A stretch of DNA of 38,856 nt from Phenylobacterium sp. (GCF_020253645.1 NZ_JADCBG010000099.1:1-38856), one strand, 5' to 3'. Counted from the first letter of the stretch, positions 7,429 through 15,038 are shown. Notes: a model not told the origin generated them from the letters alone. Numbers and translations are program-made.

Positions 7429-8034
7429 ATGCGCCCCAAGCTGTTCGATCCAGACACCGTCATTGCCAGCGCGCTGCCCCTTTTCTGGCGGCAGGGCTAC
7501 GAGGGAACGCACATGCCCGAACTCTTGGACGCGATGGGGCTTGGCAAGGCGAGCTTCTATAACGCTTTCGACTCCAAGCATGCGGCGTTCCTTACCGTCC
7601 TCGACCGCTACTTCAGCGCGGTCGATCAGGTACTGGCCAGAGCGCTTGAGGGCGTGAAGCATCGTGACGAAGCGGCTGCCTGTCTGCTTGACGCGATTCT
7701 GACCGTAGCGCGCGATCCCGAAGGACGGACGGACGGTTGGCGTGGCTGCCTGATAGGCAACACGGCCCTCGAGATGGGGGCGCAAGATGAAGCCGTGCGC
7801 AACCGCCTCGATCAGGGCGTGCGGCTCCTGCGGCGCCATTTCTCCAAGGCGCTCAGCCTCGCCGATAGCGACGGCCGCTTCCTGCCGGATAGCGCCGTAT
7901 CCGCGCTCGCATTGCATGCCGTGGCCGGTATCCAGGGCATCCTGGTGCTGGCAAAGGCCGGAATGCTCGAGGAGGAGATCCGGGCAGCGAAGCAGACGCT
8001 TCTGTTGACGCTGAAAGCACCCCCACCGATCTGA
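7429..8034 (+). CDS. TetR/AcrR family transcriptional regulator
   Basis: A 201-residue regulator. The N-terminal helix-turn-helix (about residues 8-55) contains ALPLFWRQGYEGT and GLGKASFYNAFDSK, the standard TetR signature. The remainder is the ligand-binding and dimerisation domain. A palindrome of 7-bp arms overlaps its promoter directly upstream, which indicates self-repression. No Shine-Dalgarno sequence is seen before the ATG, in line with a leaderless transcript. Base composition is clearly less GC-rich than the deoxysugar operon upstream, and IS debris follows downstream, suggesting acquisition by transfer. Its likely target is itself and perhaps the small membrane-protein gene that follows in the same direction. 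The inducer is unknown. Confidence 0.88.
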   Translation: MRPKLFDPDTVIASALPLFWRQGYEGTHMPELLDAMGLGKASFYNAFDSKHAAFLTVLDRYFSAVDQVLARALEGVKHRDEAAACLLDAILTVARDPEGRTDGWRGCLIGNTALEMGAQDEAVRNRLDQGVRLLRRHFSKALSLADSDGRFLPDSAVSALALHAVAGIQGILVLAKAGMLEEEIRAAKQTLLLTLKAPPPI

Positions 8035-8109
8035 ACACCGGGTCAGGCATCATGGAGCCTATAGCCTTGCCCAGTAATGTACCAAACGCTCCAAAAAGGA
8101 ACAACGACC

Positions 8110-8466
8110 ATGAAGATCCTCAACACCTCGATCCACGGCATCCTCGACTATGCCACGGTAATCGTCTTCGCTGCTGCACCGACGCTCCTCGGGTTTTCGG
8201 GTACAGCCGCCATTCTGGCCTACCTGCTTGCCGGTGTTCACTTGGCAATGACCGTCCTGAGCGACATGCCGCTTGGCCTCGTGAAGATCATTCCCATGCG
8301 TTTACACGCCCTCGTCGAGATGCTCGTCGGCCCCACGCTGATTGCTGTAGCCTTGTTGGCCCCATCGCTGGTCATGGGAGCTCAGTGGTTCTTCGTCGCG
8401 AGCGGTATCGCGATTTGCGCCGTTTGGTTTCTCAGCGACTATGCGTCGGCGACACAGTCCGGCTGA
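8110..8466 (+). CDS. Small four-helix membrane protein, function unknown
   Basis: A 118-residue protein with four hydrophobic segments (about residues 13-30, 34-52, 70-90 and 94-110) and few charges, so an inner-membrane protein. The HGILDY motif followed by a helix ending in LLGFSG resembles SPW-repeat-like membrane proteins, but I do not recognise the family with certainty. ATG 8110 is chosen over 8077 because AAGGA at 8096-8100 lies nine bases upstream. The gene follows tetR by 75 bases in the same direction, with lower GC than the surrounding envelope genes, so the two may form a regulator-target pair. No catalytic or transporter motif is visible. Confidence 0.7.
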   Translation: MKILNTSIHGILDYATVIVFAAAPTLLGFSGTAAILAYLLAGVHLAMTVLSDMPLGLVKIIPMRLHALVEMLVGPTLIAVALLAPSLVMGAQWFFVASGIAICAVWFLSDYASATQSG

Positions 8467-8502
8467 ATGCTGGCGCTGCGCGCTTGTCTGGCAGGTGCGT
8501 TC

Positions 8503-8598
8503 AGCCAGATCATCGGCGGGATCGACGAGATCGCCTTCCAGGCCAACCTTCTGGCTTTCAACGCCGGCGTCGAGGCGGTCCGCGCAGGCGAGGCTGGC
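8503..8598 (+). pseudogene. Methyl-accepting chemotaxis protein signalling-domain fragment
   Basis: About 32 codons encode SQIIGGIDEIAFQANLLAFN followed by AGVEAVRAGEAG, which is the hairpin tip of the chemoreceptor signalling domain with a few substitutions (functional receptors have QTNLLALNA and VEAARAGE). Similarity stops abruptly on both sides: the preceding codons and the following GMECDAVRF do not continue a receptor. It is a remnant left by rearrangement, not an independent gene. Confidence 0.7.
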
Positions 8599-8673
8599 AT
8601 GGAGTGCGATGCAGTCCGATTTGGGCAATTCATTGAGGCGCCGCACATCTGGCGCGACGCCGAGAGCATAGTG

Positions 8674-8998
8674 CGTTTGATTGGAGGCATATCGGGTGGC
8701 CTTGAGGTAGTTCGAGCACTCGTCAGGCTCGTAGAGGTTGCAGATGTCACCAATGGCGCGCACGCCCTACCCTTGCCGATCGCGCGGGATGGCACATCGC
8801 GAGCGATCTCGAATCGCGAAAGAACATCACGCGGATCCTAGCCGCCTCGGGGCGGTTCATCCCGTCCAGCACCGTGGCGAGCGACAACAGCCGTCGGCTC
8901 TGGATCGCGTGCCGCAATGCCGCCGCCAGCCGACGCAGTTCGCATGCCGTCCAGTCCCCCGTGATCGCCTTGGCTCTGGCATGGCCCCTCCATGCCAC
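8674..8998 (-). pseudogene. Internally deleted IS630-type transposase remnant
   Basis: On the reverse strand, 8834-8998 encodes an N-terminal IS630-like helix-turn-helix segment (AITGDWTACELRRLAAALRH, then RRLLSLATVLDGMNRPEAARI). After an unrelated junction of about 70 bases, 8674-8763 encodes ICNLYEPDECSNYLKATRYA, which resembles the extreme C-terminus of the same family (xxECxNYLxxxGYAS). The two parts are in different frames and the whole DDE core between them is missing. It cannot encode a transposase. Family assignment is from recalled motifs. Confidence 0.65.
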
Positions 8999-9060
8999 CT
9001 TGAATCACGCCGCAAAGGTGACGGGAATACCCCGCGAGTCAGTGGTCGCGGCCGGTGGTA

Positions 9061-10242
9061 TCAGATCCCGAGATGAACGAGGAGCCGGTCGATCTGCCGG
9101 GTCCAGGACAGGTCCTCCATCAACCGGGCGTGGGCCAGGGCGACCTCACGGAAGGCCTCGCGTTTCCGGTAGACCGCTTCGAGCCGTTCGACGATCTCGT
9201 CCACCGAGCTTTCTCCCCACACGTCGTGGTCGGGGCTGGACCCGGCCTCCGGGACGGGGGACTGGTCGGCCAGGGCGAAGCCGATCTGCCGGTCCAGCAG
9301 GTCCATGTGGCCGGTATTGGCCGAGAGCAGGGAGGGTACGCCCAGGGCCAGGGTCTCCATGGCCACGAGGTTGGTGCCGCCTTCGCACCGGTTCGGGAAG
9401 ATGGCGACGTCGCATTCCCGGATGACCGGCGGCAGGAGGGCGTTGGGAATCTCCGGCAAGGCGATGACGCTCTCTGCCGGCACGCCGTTGAGGAAGAGCC
9501 AGCGGCGGACATCGATCCGGCCCTCGGAATCGAGCAGGTCGGCGCCATCGAAGACCCTTGATCGCATGATCTCCCGGACGCCCTCCGCCCGGGGCCAGGC
9601 ATTGTGCCAGGAGGTCACGAGCACCGCGTCGTCGTGCCTCTGGCGAAAGGCGCGGAAGGCTGCGGCGACGATGTCCTGGCCCTTGCGATGTTCGATCTTC
9701 CCCCCGGAGAAGATGGTGAAGCGGTCGCCCAGCAGCCCCCTCCGGGGCGCGGGGTGGAACCGGGAGGCGTCGATGCCCTGGATGTTGTCGATCACGTTCC
9801 GCACCCCGAGGGCCCTCAGGTGGTCGCCGTTCCAGGCGGAGCCGGCAATGACGCTGTCGAACTGGTTGAGCTGTGCAATCGCCTCCGGCGAGAAGGTCGT
9901 CCGGTCGAAGAAGATGCAGACGTGGTTTGCGGTTCCCCGGGTGCGGGCGGACAGCCGGCCGAACTGGAGCTCTGCATTATTGCCCCGCGCGTGGATCACC
10001 GGGAACCTGCAGACGATGGGACCATCGCCCTGTTTCTGTATCAACTCCGCCGCCGTGCGGCGGAATTCAAAGGCCGGCGCGAGGCGGGTCGCCTCCAGGG
10101 CGTCCAGCGTGAGCGGTCCGGGCGACTCCATGAGCGTCGGAAGCCGGTTGTGACGCGCAAGGCCCAGGGCCAGCTGGGTTCCGTAGACGCCCCAGCCGAA
10201 GGTCGAGCCGATCTGCCAGGCGATGCCGACGTGCGGGTTCAT
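9061..10242 (-). CDS. Glycosyltransferase, GT-B fold (family 1/4 type)
   Basis: A 393-residue glycosyltransferase. The start at MNPHVGIAWQIGSTFGWGVYG (ATG 10242) is chosen because the upstream part of the frame lies within the OGT-like gene in another frame. The GT-B pattern is visible in IFSGGKIEHRKGQDI (domain junction with the donor-site lysine), AIFPNRCEGGTNLVAMETLALGVP spread over the nucleotide-sugar site (E of EGGTN and E of AMETLA) and LLSANTGHMDLL. It follows the TPR/OGT-type gene by ten bases and is probably co-transcribed with it. It likely adds a sugar to a surface glycan or glycoprotein. Donor and acceptor are not known; the CDP-sugar from the upstream operon is a possible donor by proximity only. 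Confidence 0.85.
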   Translation of the reverse strand: MNPHVGIAWQIGSTFGWGVYGTQLALGLARHNRLPTLMESPGPLTLDALEATRLAPAFEFRRTAAELIQKQGDGPIVCRFPVIHARGNNAELQFGRLSARTRGTANHVCIFFDRTTFSPEAIAQLNQFDSVIAGSAWNGDHLRALGVRNVIDNIQGIDASRFHPAPRRGLLGDRFTIFSGGKIEHRKGQDIVAAAFRAFRQRHDDAVLVTSWHNAWPRAEGVREIMRSRVFDGADLLDSEGRIDVRRWLFLNGVPAESVIALPEIPNALLPPVIRECDVAIFPNRCEGGTNLVAMETLALGVPSLLSANTGHMDLLDRQIGFALADQSPVPEAGSSPDHDVWGESSVDEIVERLEAVYRKREAFREVALAHARLMEDLSWTRQIDRLLVHLGI

Positions 10243-10252
10243 TCTGCCCGAC

Positions 10253-12547
10253 CTAGGCCGGCTTCCGCACAGGGTCGGCCATGGCGCGCTCGACCATGGC
10301 GTACCAGTCGGTGGCGAAACCCCGGGCGTCGCGCAGCGGGCTGGCGGCCAGCCGGTCCCGGAGGGTGCGGCGCAGGTCGATGATGCGGGCCGGATCGGAG
10401 GCCAGGCGGACTGCGATGTCGACGTACTCGTCCGTGGTCTTTCCGACCAGGTCGCCGAGGCCGACATTGTTGAGGATGGAATAGCTCATCCGCTCGAAGA
10501 CCGCGTCTCCGACCCGGGCGACGACGGGCACGCCCATCCAGAGCGACTCGCAGGTGGTGGTGCCGCCGGTCTGGGGGAAGGTGTCCAGGGAGATGTCCAT
10601 CTGGTTGTAGAAGGGCAGGTGGCGTCCGCGCACGGTTTCGAAGACCACGCGGTCGGCGGAGACGCCCTGGTCGGCGAACACCTTCCGGATGTTGGCGGTG
10701 AAGGTCGGCGTCGTCCCCTCTGGCCGGACGAACATGAATTTCGAGCCCGGCGTCCCGGCGACGGCTCGCGCCCAGGCCGTGACGGACTCGCGGGTGTACT
10801 TGTAGGGATTGTTGGCGGTGCCGAAGGTGACGTAGCCGTTGCGCTCGACCGGGGCGACCGCATCCACCGCCGGCTGCTCGCGGAAGGCCCGCTCGCCCAT
10901 GGCGTACCATGCGTGGGCCAGCAGCAGGGGCTTTTCGATCACGAGGCGCGGATCCGGCGGGTTCATCCAGGGATCGAGGACCAGGTAGTCGATGGTCTCG
11001 GGGCCGGCGGAGTGGGGATAGCCCACCCAGCTCGCCTGCCGGGGGGCCGGCCGGTAGGACATGACCGACAACTTGTTCATGTGGGTCGTTGCGCCCAGCT
11101 CGAAGAGCATGTCGAGATTGTCGTTGGCGATCAGCTGGGCGGCCTCGCGGTCGGTGATGTCCTTTTGCCAGCGGAAGCCATCCACCCACTGGGTGATCTG
11201 CTTCTGGGTCGGATCCTCCTCTCCCTGGTACCAGGAGTAGCAGAAGACCTCGAAGCGGTTGCGGTCGTAGTGCTCGAAGAGGGGGATGGCGAAGTAGGCC
11301 ACCGGGTGTCCCCTCAGGTCCGAGGACATGTAGCCCACGCGGATCTTTCCCCCCGGCGCGCGGGGCGCCGGATGGATGATGGGCCGGCGGGCGGCGGCGG
11401 CGTCGGCGAGCCGGCCCCAGATGCGATGCTGCTCGACCAGTTCCAGCCGGTCTTCCGCCGTGCGCACCCGGGCAAGGTGCGCCATCAGGGCGGTGTGCCG
11501 GCCCGCCTCGGCCCAGGTGCGGCCCACCTTCGAGAAGGAGCCCAGGGCCTCGAGCCGGTCGTAGTCCGCCACCCGGACCAGCAGTTCGTAGATGACCTTG
11601 AGGTTGCCGGGGGTCAGCTCGGCCTTGTCGAGCACCTCGACCATGGTGCGGTAGGCGGCCTCGAGGTTGCCGCCCTCGTCGCCGGTGCGGTCGCGACCCA
11701 GGCTCTCGGCATAGGTGATCCGGTAGTCGACATTGTCCGGCGCGAGCTCGATGGCCCGGCGGAAGTGCTCGTTGGCCCGGGGCCGGTCGTAGTCGGTCAG
11801 GGCCCCACCCAGCTGGAAGTGCAGCCAGGCCGCATCCGGCGTGACCTTGAGCATTTCCAGCATCTGCTGCTCGGCCTCGCGCATCCGGCCCGAGCGGCGC
11901 AGCATGGACAGCCGGGCCTCCTGCAGCCGGGGATTGCCAGGGCAGGCCTTCAGGCCCCGCTCCAGCGCCTCCAGCCCCTCGACAGGGCCGCGGGAGTCCG
12001 AGGCCGCCGCCGACAGGTCAAGCCAGGCGTCGACCATGTCGGGCTTCAGGCGGGTGGCGAGGTTGAGCCTCTGGAGGGCCTTGTCGAAGTCCTTGGCGAA
12101 CCAGTATCCCCGTCCCAGCTGCCGCTGATGCTCGGCGTTCGAGGGCGCTGTCCGGACGAGCTGGGCGAAAACCTTGATCGCGCGAGGGTCCCGCGCGTCA
12201 TTGAAGACATTGCCGAGATTCTGCTGGATGGCGTCGCTGCGGGGATTGAGGCGGGTGGCCCGCTCCAGGGCCTCCACAGCCTCGGGGTAGCGCTTGAGCC
12301 GCCGCAGGGCGACTCCAAGGATGTTCCAGAGTTCCGGGTCCCGCGGGTGGCGCTCCACCGCCCGGCGGCCGACCGCTTCGGCCTGGGCGTAATCGCGGTC
12401 GCGGATCAGAATGGCCCCGAAGTTCCGGTAGACTGCGGCGGGTGCGTCCGGGTCACCCGCCAGCTGCTCGGCGGTCAGGCGCTTTCCCTCATCCTGCCGT
12501 CCGGCCTTGAACGCGGCTTCGGCCTCGGCGAATCGATTGAGGGACAT
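10253..12547 (-). CDS. TPR-containing O-GlcNAc-transferase-like (SPINDLY/GT41) glycosyltransferase
   Basis: A 764-residue two-part protein. The first half is tetratricopeptide repeats (for example YRNFGAILIRDRDYAQAEAV and LWNILGVALRRLKRYPEAVE). The second half is a GT41/OGT catalytic domain: RVGYMSSDLRGHPVAYFAIP, RPAPRQASWVGYPHSAGPET, FGTANNPYKYT and SLDTFPQTGGTTTCESLWMG followed by VPVV. These match the UDP-sugar-binding and phosphate-contact motifs of OGT/SPINDLY proteins. ATG 12547 is preferred over 12619 because GGAG lies five bases upstream. TPR-OGT proteins modify Ser/Thr of target proteins; Caulobacter FlmG, a flagellin glycosyltransferase, has the same architecture, so flagellin or another secreted protein is a reasonable target here. 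This is inference: no flagellin or nonulosonate genes are in the window. Confidence 0.88.
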   Translation of the reverse strand: MSLNRFAEAEAAFKAGRQDEGKRLTAEQLAGDPDAPAAVYRNFGAILIRDRDYAQAEAVGRRAVERHPRDPELWNILGVALRRLKRYPEAVEALERATRLNPRSDAIQQNLGNVFNDARDPRAIKVFAQLVRTAPSNAEHQRQLGRGYWFAKDFDKALQRLNLATRLKPDMVDAWLDLSAAASDSRGPVEGLEALERGLKACPGNPRLQEARLSMLRRSGRMREAEQQMLEMLKVTPDAAWLHFQLGGALTDYDRPRANEHFRRAIELAPDNVDYRITYAESLGRDRTGDEGGNLEAAYRTMVEVLDKAELTPGNLKVIYELLVRVADYDRLEALGSFSKVGRTWAEAGRHTALMAHLARVRTAEDRLELVEQHRIWGRLADAAAARRPIIHPAPRAPGGKIRVGYMSSDLRGHPVAYFAIPLFEHYDRNRFEVFCYSWYQGEEDPTQKQITQWVDGFRWQKDITDREAAQLIANDNLDMLFELGATTHMNKLSVMSYRPAPRQASWVGYPHSAGPETIDYLVLDPWMNPPDPRLVIEKPLLLAHAWYAMGERAFREQPAVDAVAPVERNGYVTFGTANNPYKYTRESVTAWARAVAGTPGSKFMFVRPEGTTPTFTANIRKVFADQGVSADRVVFETVRGRHLPFYNQMDISLDTFPQTGGTTTCESLWMGVPVVARVGDAVFERMSYSILNNVGLGDLVGKTTDEYVDIAVRLASDPARIIDLRRTLRDRLAASPLRDARGFATDWYAMVERAMADPVRKPA

Positions 12548-12618
12548 AGGGGCTCCGGGGAGATCATCACCGACACGACGGCGGAGGCGCAATCTAGGGC
12601 CTGGCGACCGTCGGGACA

Positions 12619-12636
12619 ATCGCCAGGGTGATTGAG
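12619..12636. repeat. 18-bp direct repeat, left copy
   Basis: ATCGCCAGGGTGATTGAG occurs here and again, identical and in the same orientation, at 14974-14991. The two copies bracket the IS remnants and the Acg-type gene. It lies just upstream of the OGT-like gene's start. Confidence 0.8.
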
Positions 12637-12671
12637 TGTAGCCAAGCCGTGATCTGACCGGGCTTTGTAGG

Positions 12672-13454
12672 TCGTGAAGTGTCCGGCTTGTCGAATGGCT
12701 CTGTGGAGGGCCGATTGATGAACCGGGCGCGTATCGACGAGCGCATACGTCAGATGCGTTTTGAGGAGCTTTTGGGTCGACACGAGCGTGGCGAGCTTGG
12801 CCAGGAGTTGGCGGCTCAGATGCTTGGGGTCAGCGACCGGACGTTCCGGCCATGGCGCGACCGGCTGAAGGATGAGGGGCCTGCAGGCCTTGAGGATCGA
12901 CGCCTTCCGCCGTCAGGCAAGCGCGCCGCTCACGCGGAGATCGAGCAGATGCTGGGGCTTTACCGGGACACCTACAGCGACTTCACGGTGAAGCACTTCC
13001 ACGAGCAGCTGGTGAAGCGTCACAGCTACAAGCTCGGCTACACGGTGACGAAGGTCTGGCTGCAGCGTTCGGGCCTGGTCAGCCGGGCGAAGTCCCGCTC
13101 GGCGCACCGCAAGAAGCGTCCCAGGCGGCCGATGATCGGCATGATGCTGCACCAGGATGGCTCCCGTGAAGAGCGGAGGGTGGGCAACGATAACACCCTG
13201 CGCAGGAAGGCTCTCAGCCTTCAGCTGCCCGAAAGCCACCTGAGACCCAGCTTCGTGCGAACCCAGGTGCGGGTCCCCGACTACCGGAACGGGAGCCTCA
13301 GCGTCTTCTAGGGGCCGCACCTGCCTGGAGACTATGCGCCGGATGGCTCCCTCATCACGCAAGGCGCAGCGCTTGCCGCCTGATCCCGAGCGACAGACGC
13401 CGTAGTCATGCGCACATGACTCCGGCCACAAACAGTAAATCTGACACTTCGCGA
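12672..13454 (+). mobile_element. Internally deleted ISNCY-type insertion sequence
   Basis: About 780 bp bounded by imperfect inverted repeats, TCGTGAAGTGTCCG at 12672-12685 and CTGACACTTCGCGA at 13441-13454 (12 of 14 positions pair). Between them lies a transposase gene that keeps its N- and C-terminal parts but has lost the centre. An intact element of this type would be roughly twice as long. The element is defective but its ends could still be recognised by a transposase supplied elsewhere. The boundaries depend on the inverted repeats, which I found by eye. Confidence 0.65.
12718..13383 (+). pseudogene. ISNCY family transposase, core deleted and amber-interrupted
   Basis: The frame starts at ATG 12718 with GGAGG a few bases upstream and gives an N-terminal helix-turn-helix region (MRFEELLGRHERGELGQELA, then MLGVSDRTFRPWRDRL). 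It ends the first part at GMMLHQDGSR, where the first catalytic Asp of the DDE core sits. The following residues, EERRVGNDNTLRRKALSLQL and FVRTQVRVPDYRNGSLSVF, resemble the C-terminal region of the same family (VxxDNTVxxxGxxLQLP and VRVHxYxDGSLAVFxGPxxL). So an in-frame deletion of some 200 codons joined the two ends. A TAG at 13309-13311 falls inside the conserved SVF-GP motif; the frame continues as GPHLPGDYAPDG to a TGA at 13381-13383. No functional transposase can be made. Confidence 0.7.
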
Positions 13455-13475
13455 GATCCAGGAACCGGATAGATT

Positions 13476-13490
13476 GACTCGCTAGCGACA
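13476..13490. repeat. 15-bp direct repeat containing a 10-bp palindrome, left copy
   Basis: GACTCGCTAGCGACA is found here and identically at 14960-14974. It contains the palindrome TCGCTAGCGA. The two copies bracket the Acg-type gene and the IS3 fragment. The right copy touches the 18-bp repeat at 14974-14991. Confidence 0.75.
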
Positions 13491-13568
13491 GCGTGAGATC
13501 GATCAAAGAACACGCCAGCATGTACAGGAATGCCGACTTCAATTCATTGAATATCGGGAGTTGAGGCC

Positions 13569-14660
13569 ATGGCGCATTGGAATCGACGATCTGTTGTCGG
13601 CGCAGGATTGGCCGCGCCGTCACTCAGCGCCGCTGGGTACGCAGACAACGCGCAGAGCGTCGCCAGAGCCGCCGCGCGCCTTCGTCGTCCACTGAACACA
13701 AGCGCTGAGGACCCCATACTGGAATTGGTTCGGTTCGCAACGCTTGCCGCCAACAGTCACAATACCCAGCCTTGGCTCTTCGAGCGCACCCCGACAGGTA
13801 TTGCCATTCTTCCGGATATCGCCCGGCGTTGCCCTGCGGTTGATCCGGATGATCACCACGTCTTTGCAACGCTTGGCTGTGCGGCTGAGAATATTGCGAT
13901 CGCAGCGCCTTCGTTAGGGCGTGCGGCAGAGGTCGTGTTCGAAGCCGAAGCAAAGCGTGTGAACATCGTGCTGACGTCAGGCGCCTCAAGCACGCATCCA
14001 CTTGTGGACGCCATCCCACGCCGCCAATGTACGCGCTCAGTCTTTGATGGACATCTCATTCCGACTGAACAGCTCGCGCTCCTTGAGGCCGCCGGCGCCG
14101 TTGAAGGCGTCGACATGCGCATCTTCACCGAGCGCGCCATGATCGACCGCATTCGCGACACTGTTATCGACGCCAATCGCGCGCAAATGCAGGATCAGGC
14201 GTTTATTGCTGAGCTCAGGGCCTGGATTCGATTCAATGAGCGGAGCGCGTTGGCGACCCGGGACGGCCTCTTCGCAGCATGCTCGGGAAATGCGACTGTG
14301 CCAGACTGGCTGGCGGGAGCGTTGTTCCCGATCGTCTTCACGATCGAGTCCGAGACCAAGAAGTACCGCGAGCAAATGCCGTCCACGCCGGGCGTTGCGG
14401 TATTCACGGCGGCTTCTGAGGACCCGGCTCACTGGATGCGTACTGGTCGCGCCTATCAGCGTTTTGCTCTGCAAGCCGCCGCGCTCGGAATCAAGCACGC
14501 ATTCATCAATCAGCCCGCCGAAGTCCCCGCAAGCCGCGCGCCGTTGGCCGATCTTCTGGGCATGCCAGGCAAGCGCGTCGATCTCTTGGTGCGTTTCGGC
14601 TACGCACCAGATTTGCCGTTCTCCTTGCGACGCCCAACCGAGGCAGTTTTGCGCGCCTGA
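13569..14660 (+). CDS. Acg-type nitroreductase-fold flavoprotein
   Basis: A 363-residue protein. The segment LVRFATLAANSHNTQPWLFE (residues 53-72) is the signature of the Acg/nitroreductase-like family, FMN-fold proteins known from Mycobacterium tuberculosis Rv2032 and many soil bacteria. The C-terminal half has QRFALQAAALGIKHAFINQP and LLVRFGYAP, also typical. The N-terminus (MAHWNRRSVVGAGLAAPSLS) has a twin-arginine-like RRSVVG followed by a weak hydrophobic stretch, so Tat export is possible. Some Acg proteins bind FMN without reductase activity, so the substrate is uncertain. GC is well below that of the flanking phoR and OGT genes, and it sits between IS remnants inside a direct-repeat-bounded segment, which indicates acquisition by transfer. 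Confidence 0.82.
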   Translation: MAHWNRRSVVGAGLAAPSLSAAGYADNAQSVARAAARLRRPLNTSAEDPILELVRFATLAANSHNTQPWLFERTPTGIAILPDIARRCPAVDPDDHHVFATLGCAAENIAIAAPSLGRAAEVVFEAEAKRVNIVLTSGASSTHPLVDAIPRRQCTRSVFDGHLIPTEQLALLEAAGAVEGVDMRIFTERAMIDRIRDTVIDANRAQMQDQAFIAELRAWIRFNERSALATRDGLFAACSGNATVPDWLAGALFPIVFTIESETKKYREQMPSTPGVAVFTAASEDPAHWMRTGRAYQRFALQAAALGIKHAFINQPAEVPASRAPLADLLGMPGKRVDLLVRFGYAPDLPFSLRRPTEAVLRA

Positions 14661-14753
14661 AGCCGCTGACGAAAAACAAGGCCCTAAGGCGGGTATGTCG
14701 CGAATGGGCCAATCCGCGTCTTTTGGATGCAATGTAACGGACGGTGGGGTTGT

Positions 14754-14879
14754 TCAAGACCTGCCGCCCATCAAGCGTGGCCCCATCCAGGCTAGACTCG
14801 CCGTGAGATGCCGGTCGCGCTTGTCGACTTGGCGCAGGATGAACGACACCTGCGTCTCACTGAACTTCGACCTCTTCAT
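14754..14879 (-). pseudogene. IS3 family transposase OrfA, N-terminal fragment
   Basis: From the ATG at 14879 the reverse strand reads MKRSKFSETQVSFILRQVDK, the start of IS3-family OrfA helix-turn-helix proteins (MKRxxFxExQIxxIL). Similarity ends after about 20 residues; a TGA follows at 14754-14756. Upstream of the ATG, TGACCTGC on the reverse strand (14952-14959) could be the outer end of the element, directly adjoining the 15-bp repeat. No OrfB is present. Confidence 0.65.
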
Positions 14880-14959
14880 GGTCGTTCCTCGCTTTGTGGC
14901 CATACCGCAAAACGAGAAGATCTTCGCTCAGACCGGTCCATTTTCTAAAGAGCAGGTCA

Positions 14960-14991
14960 GACTCGCTAGCGACATCGCCAGGGTGATTGAG
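14960..14991. repeat. Right copies of the 15-bp and 18-bp direct repeats
   Basis: GACTCGCTAGCGACA (14960-14974) and ATCGCCAGGGTGATTGAG (14974-14991) adjoin here, sharing one base. Their left copies lie far apart, at 13476-13490 and 12619-12636. This is the right boundary of the low-GC accessory patch. Confidence 0.75.
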
Positions 14992-15038
14992 GCCGCATCG
15001 GCGCCGTCTCAACGGCGAGACCGGTGGATATCCCGGGC

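Larger units (their letters stand above)
14661..15038. other. Gene-free stretch between the Acg-type gene and the pho operon
   Basis: This stretch holds only the IS3 OrfA fragment and the right-hand copies of the 15-bp and 18-bp direct repeats. From about 14992 onward the composition returns to that of the core genome, leading into the PHO box. Longer open frames crossing it have no recognisable protein pattern. Confidence 0.6.

Noticed and set aside
10223-12631. Very long open frame (802 codons) on the + strand opposite the OGT-like gene
   Set aside because: It is an antisense shadow: the reverse strand carries clear TPR and GT41 motifs, whereas this frame has Gly/Arg/His-rich composition with no domain pattern, common in very GC-rich DNA.
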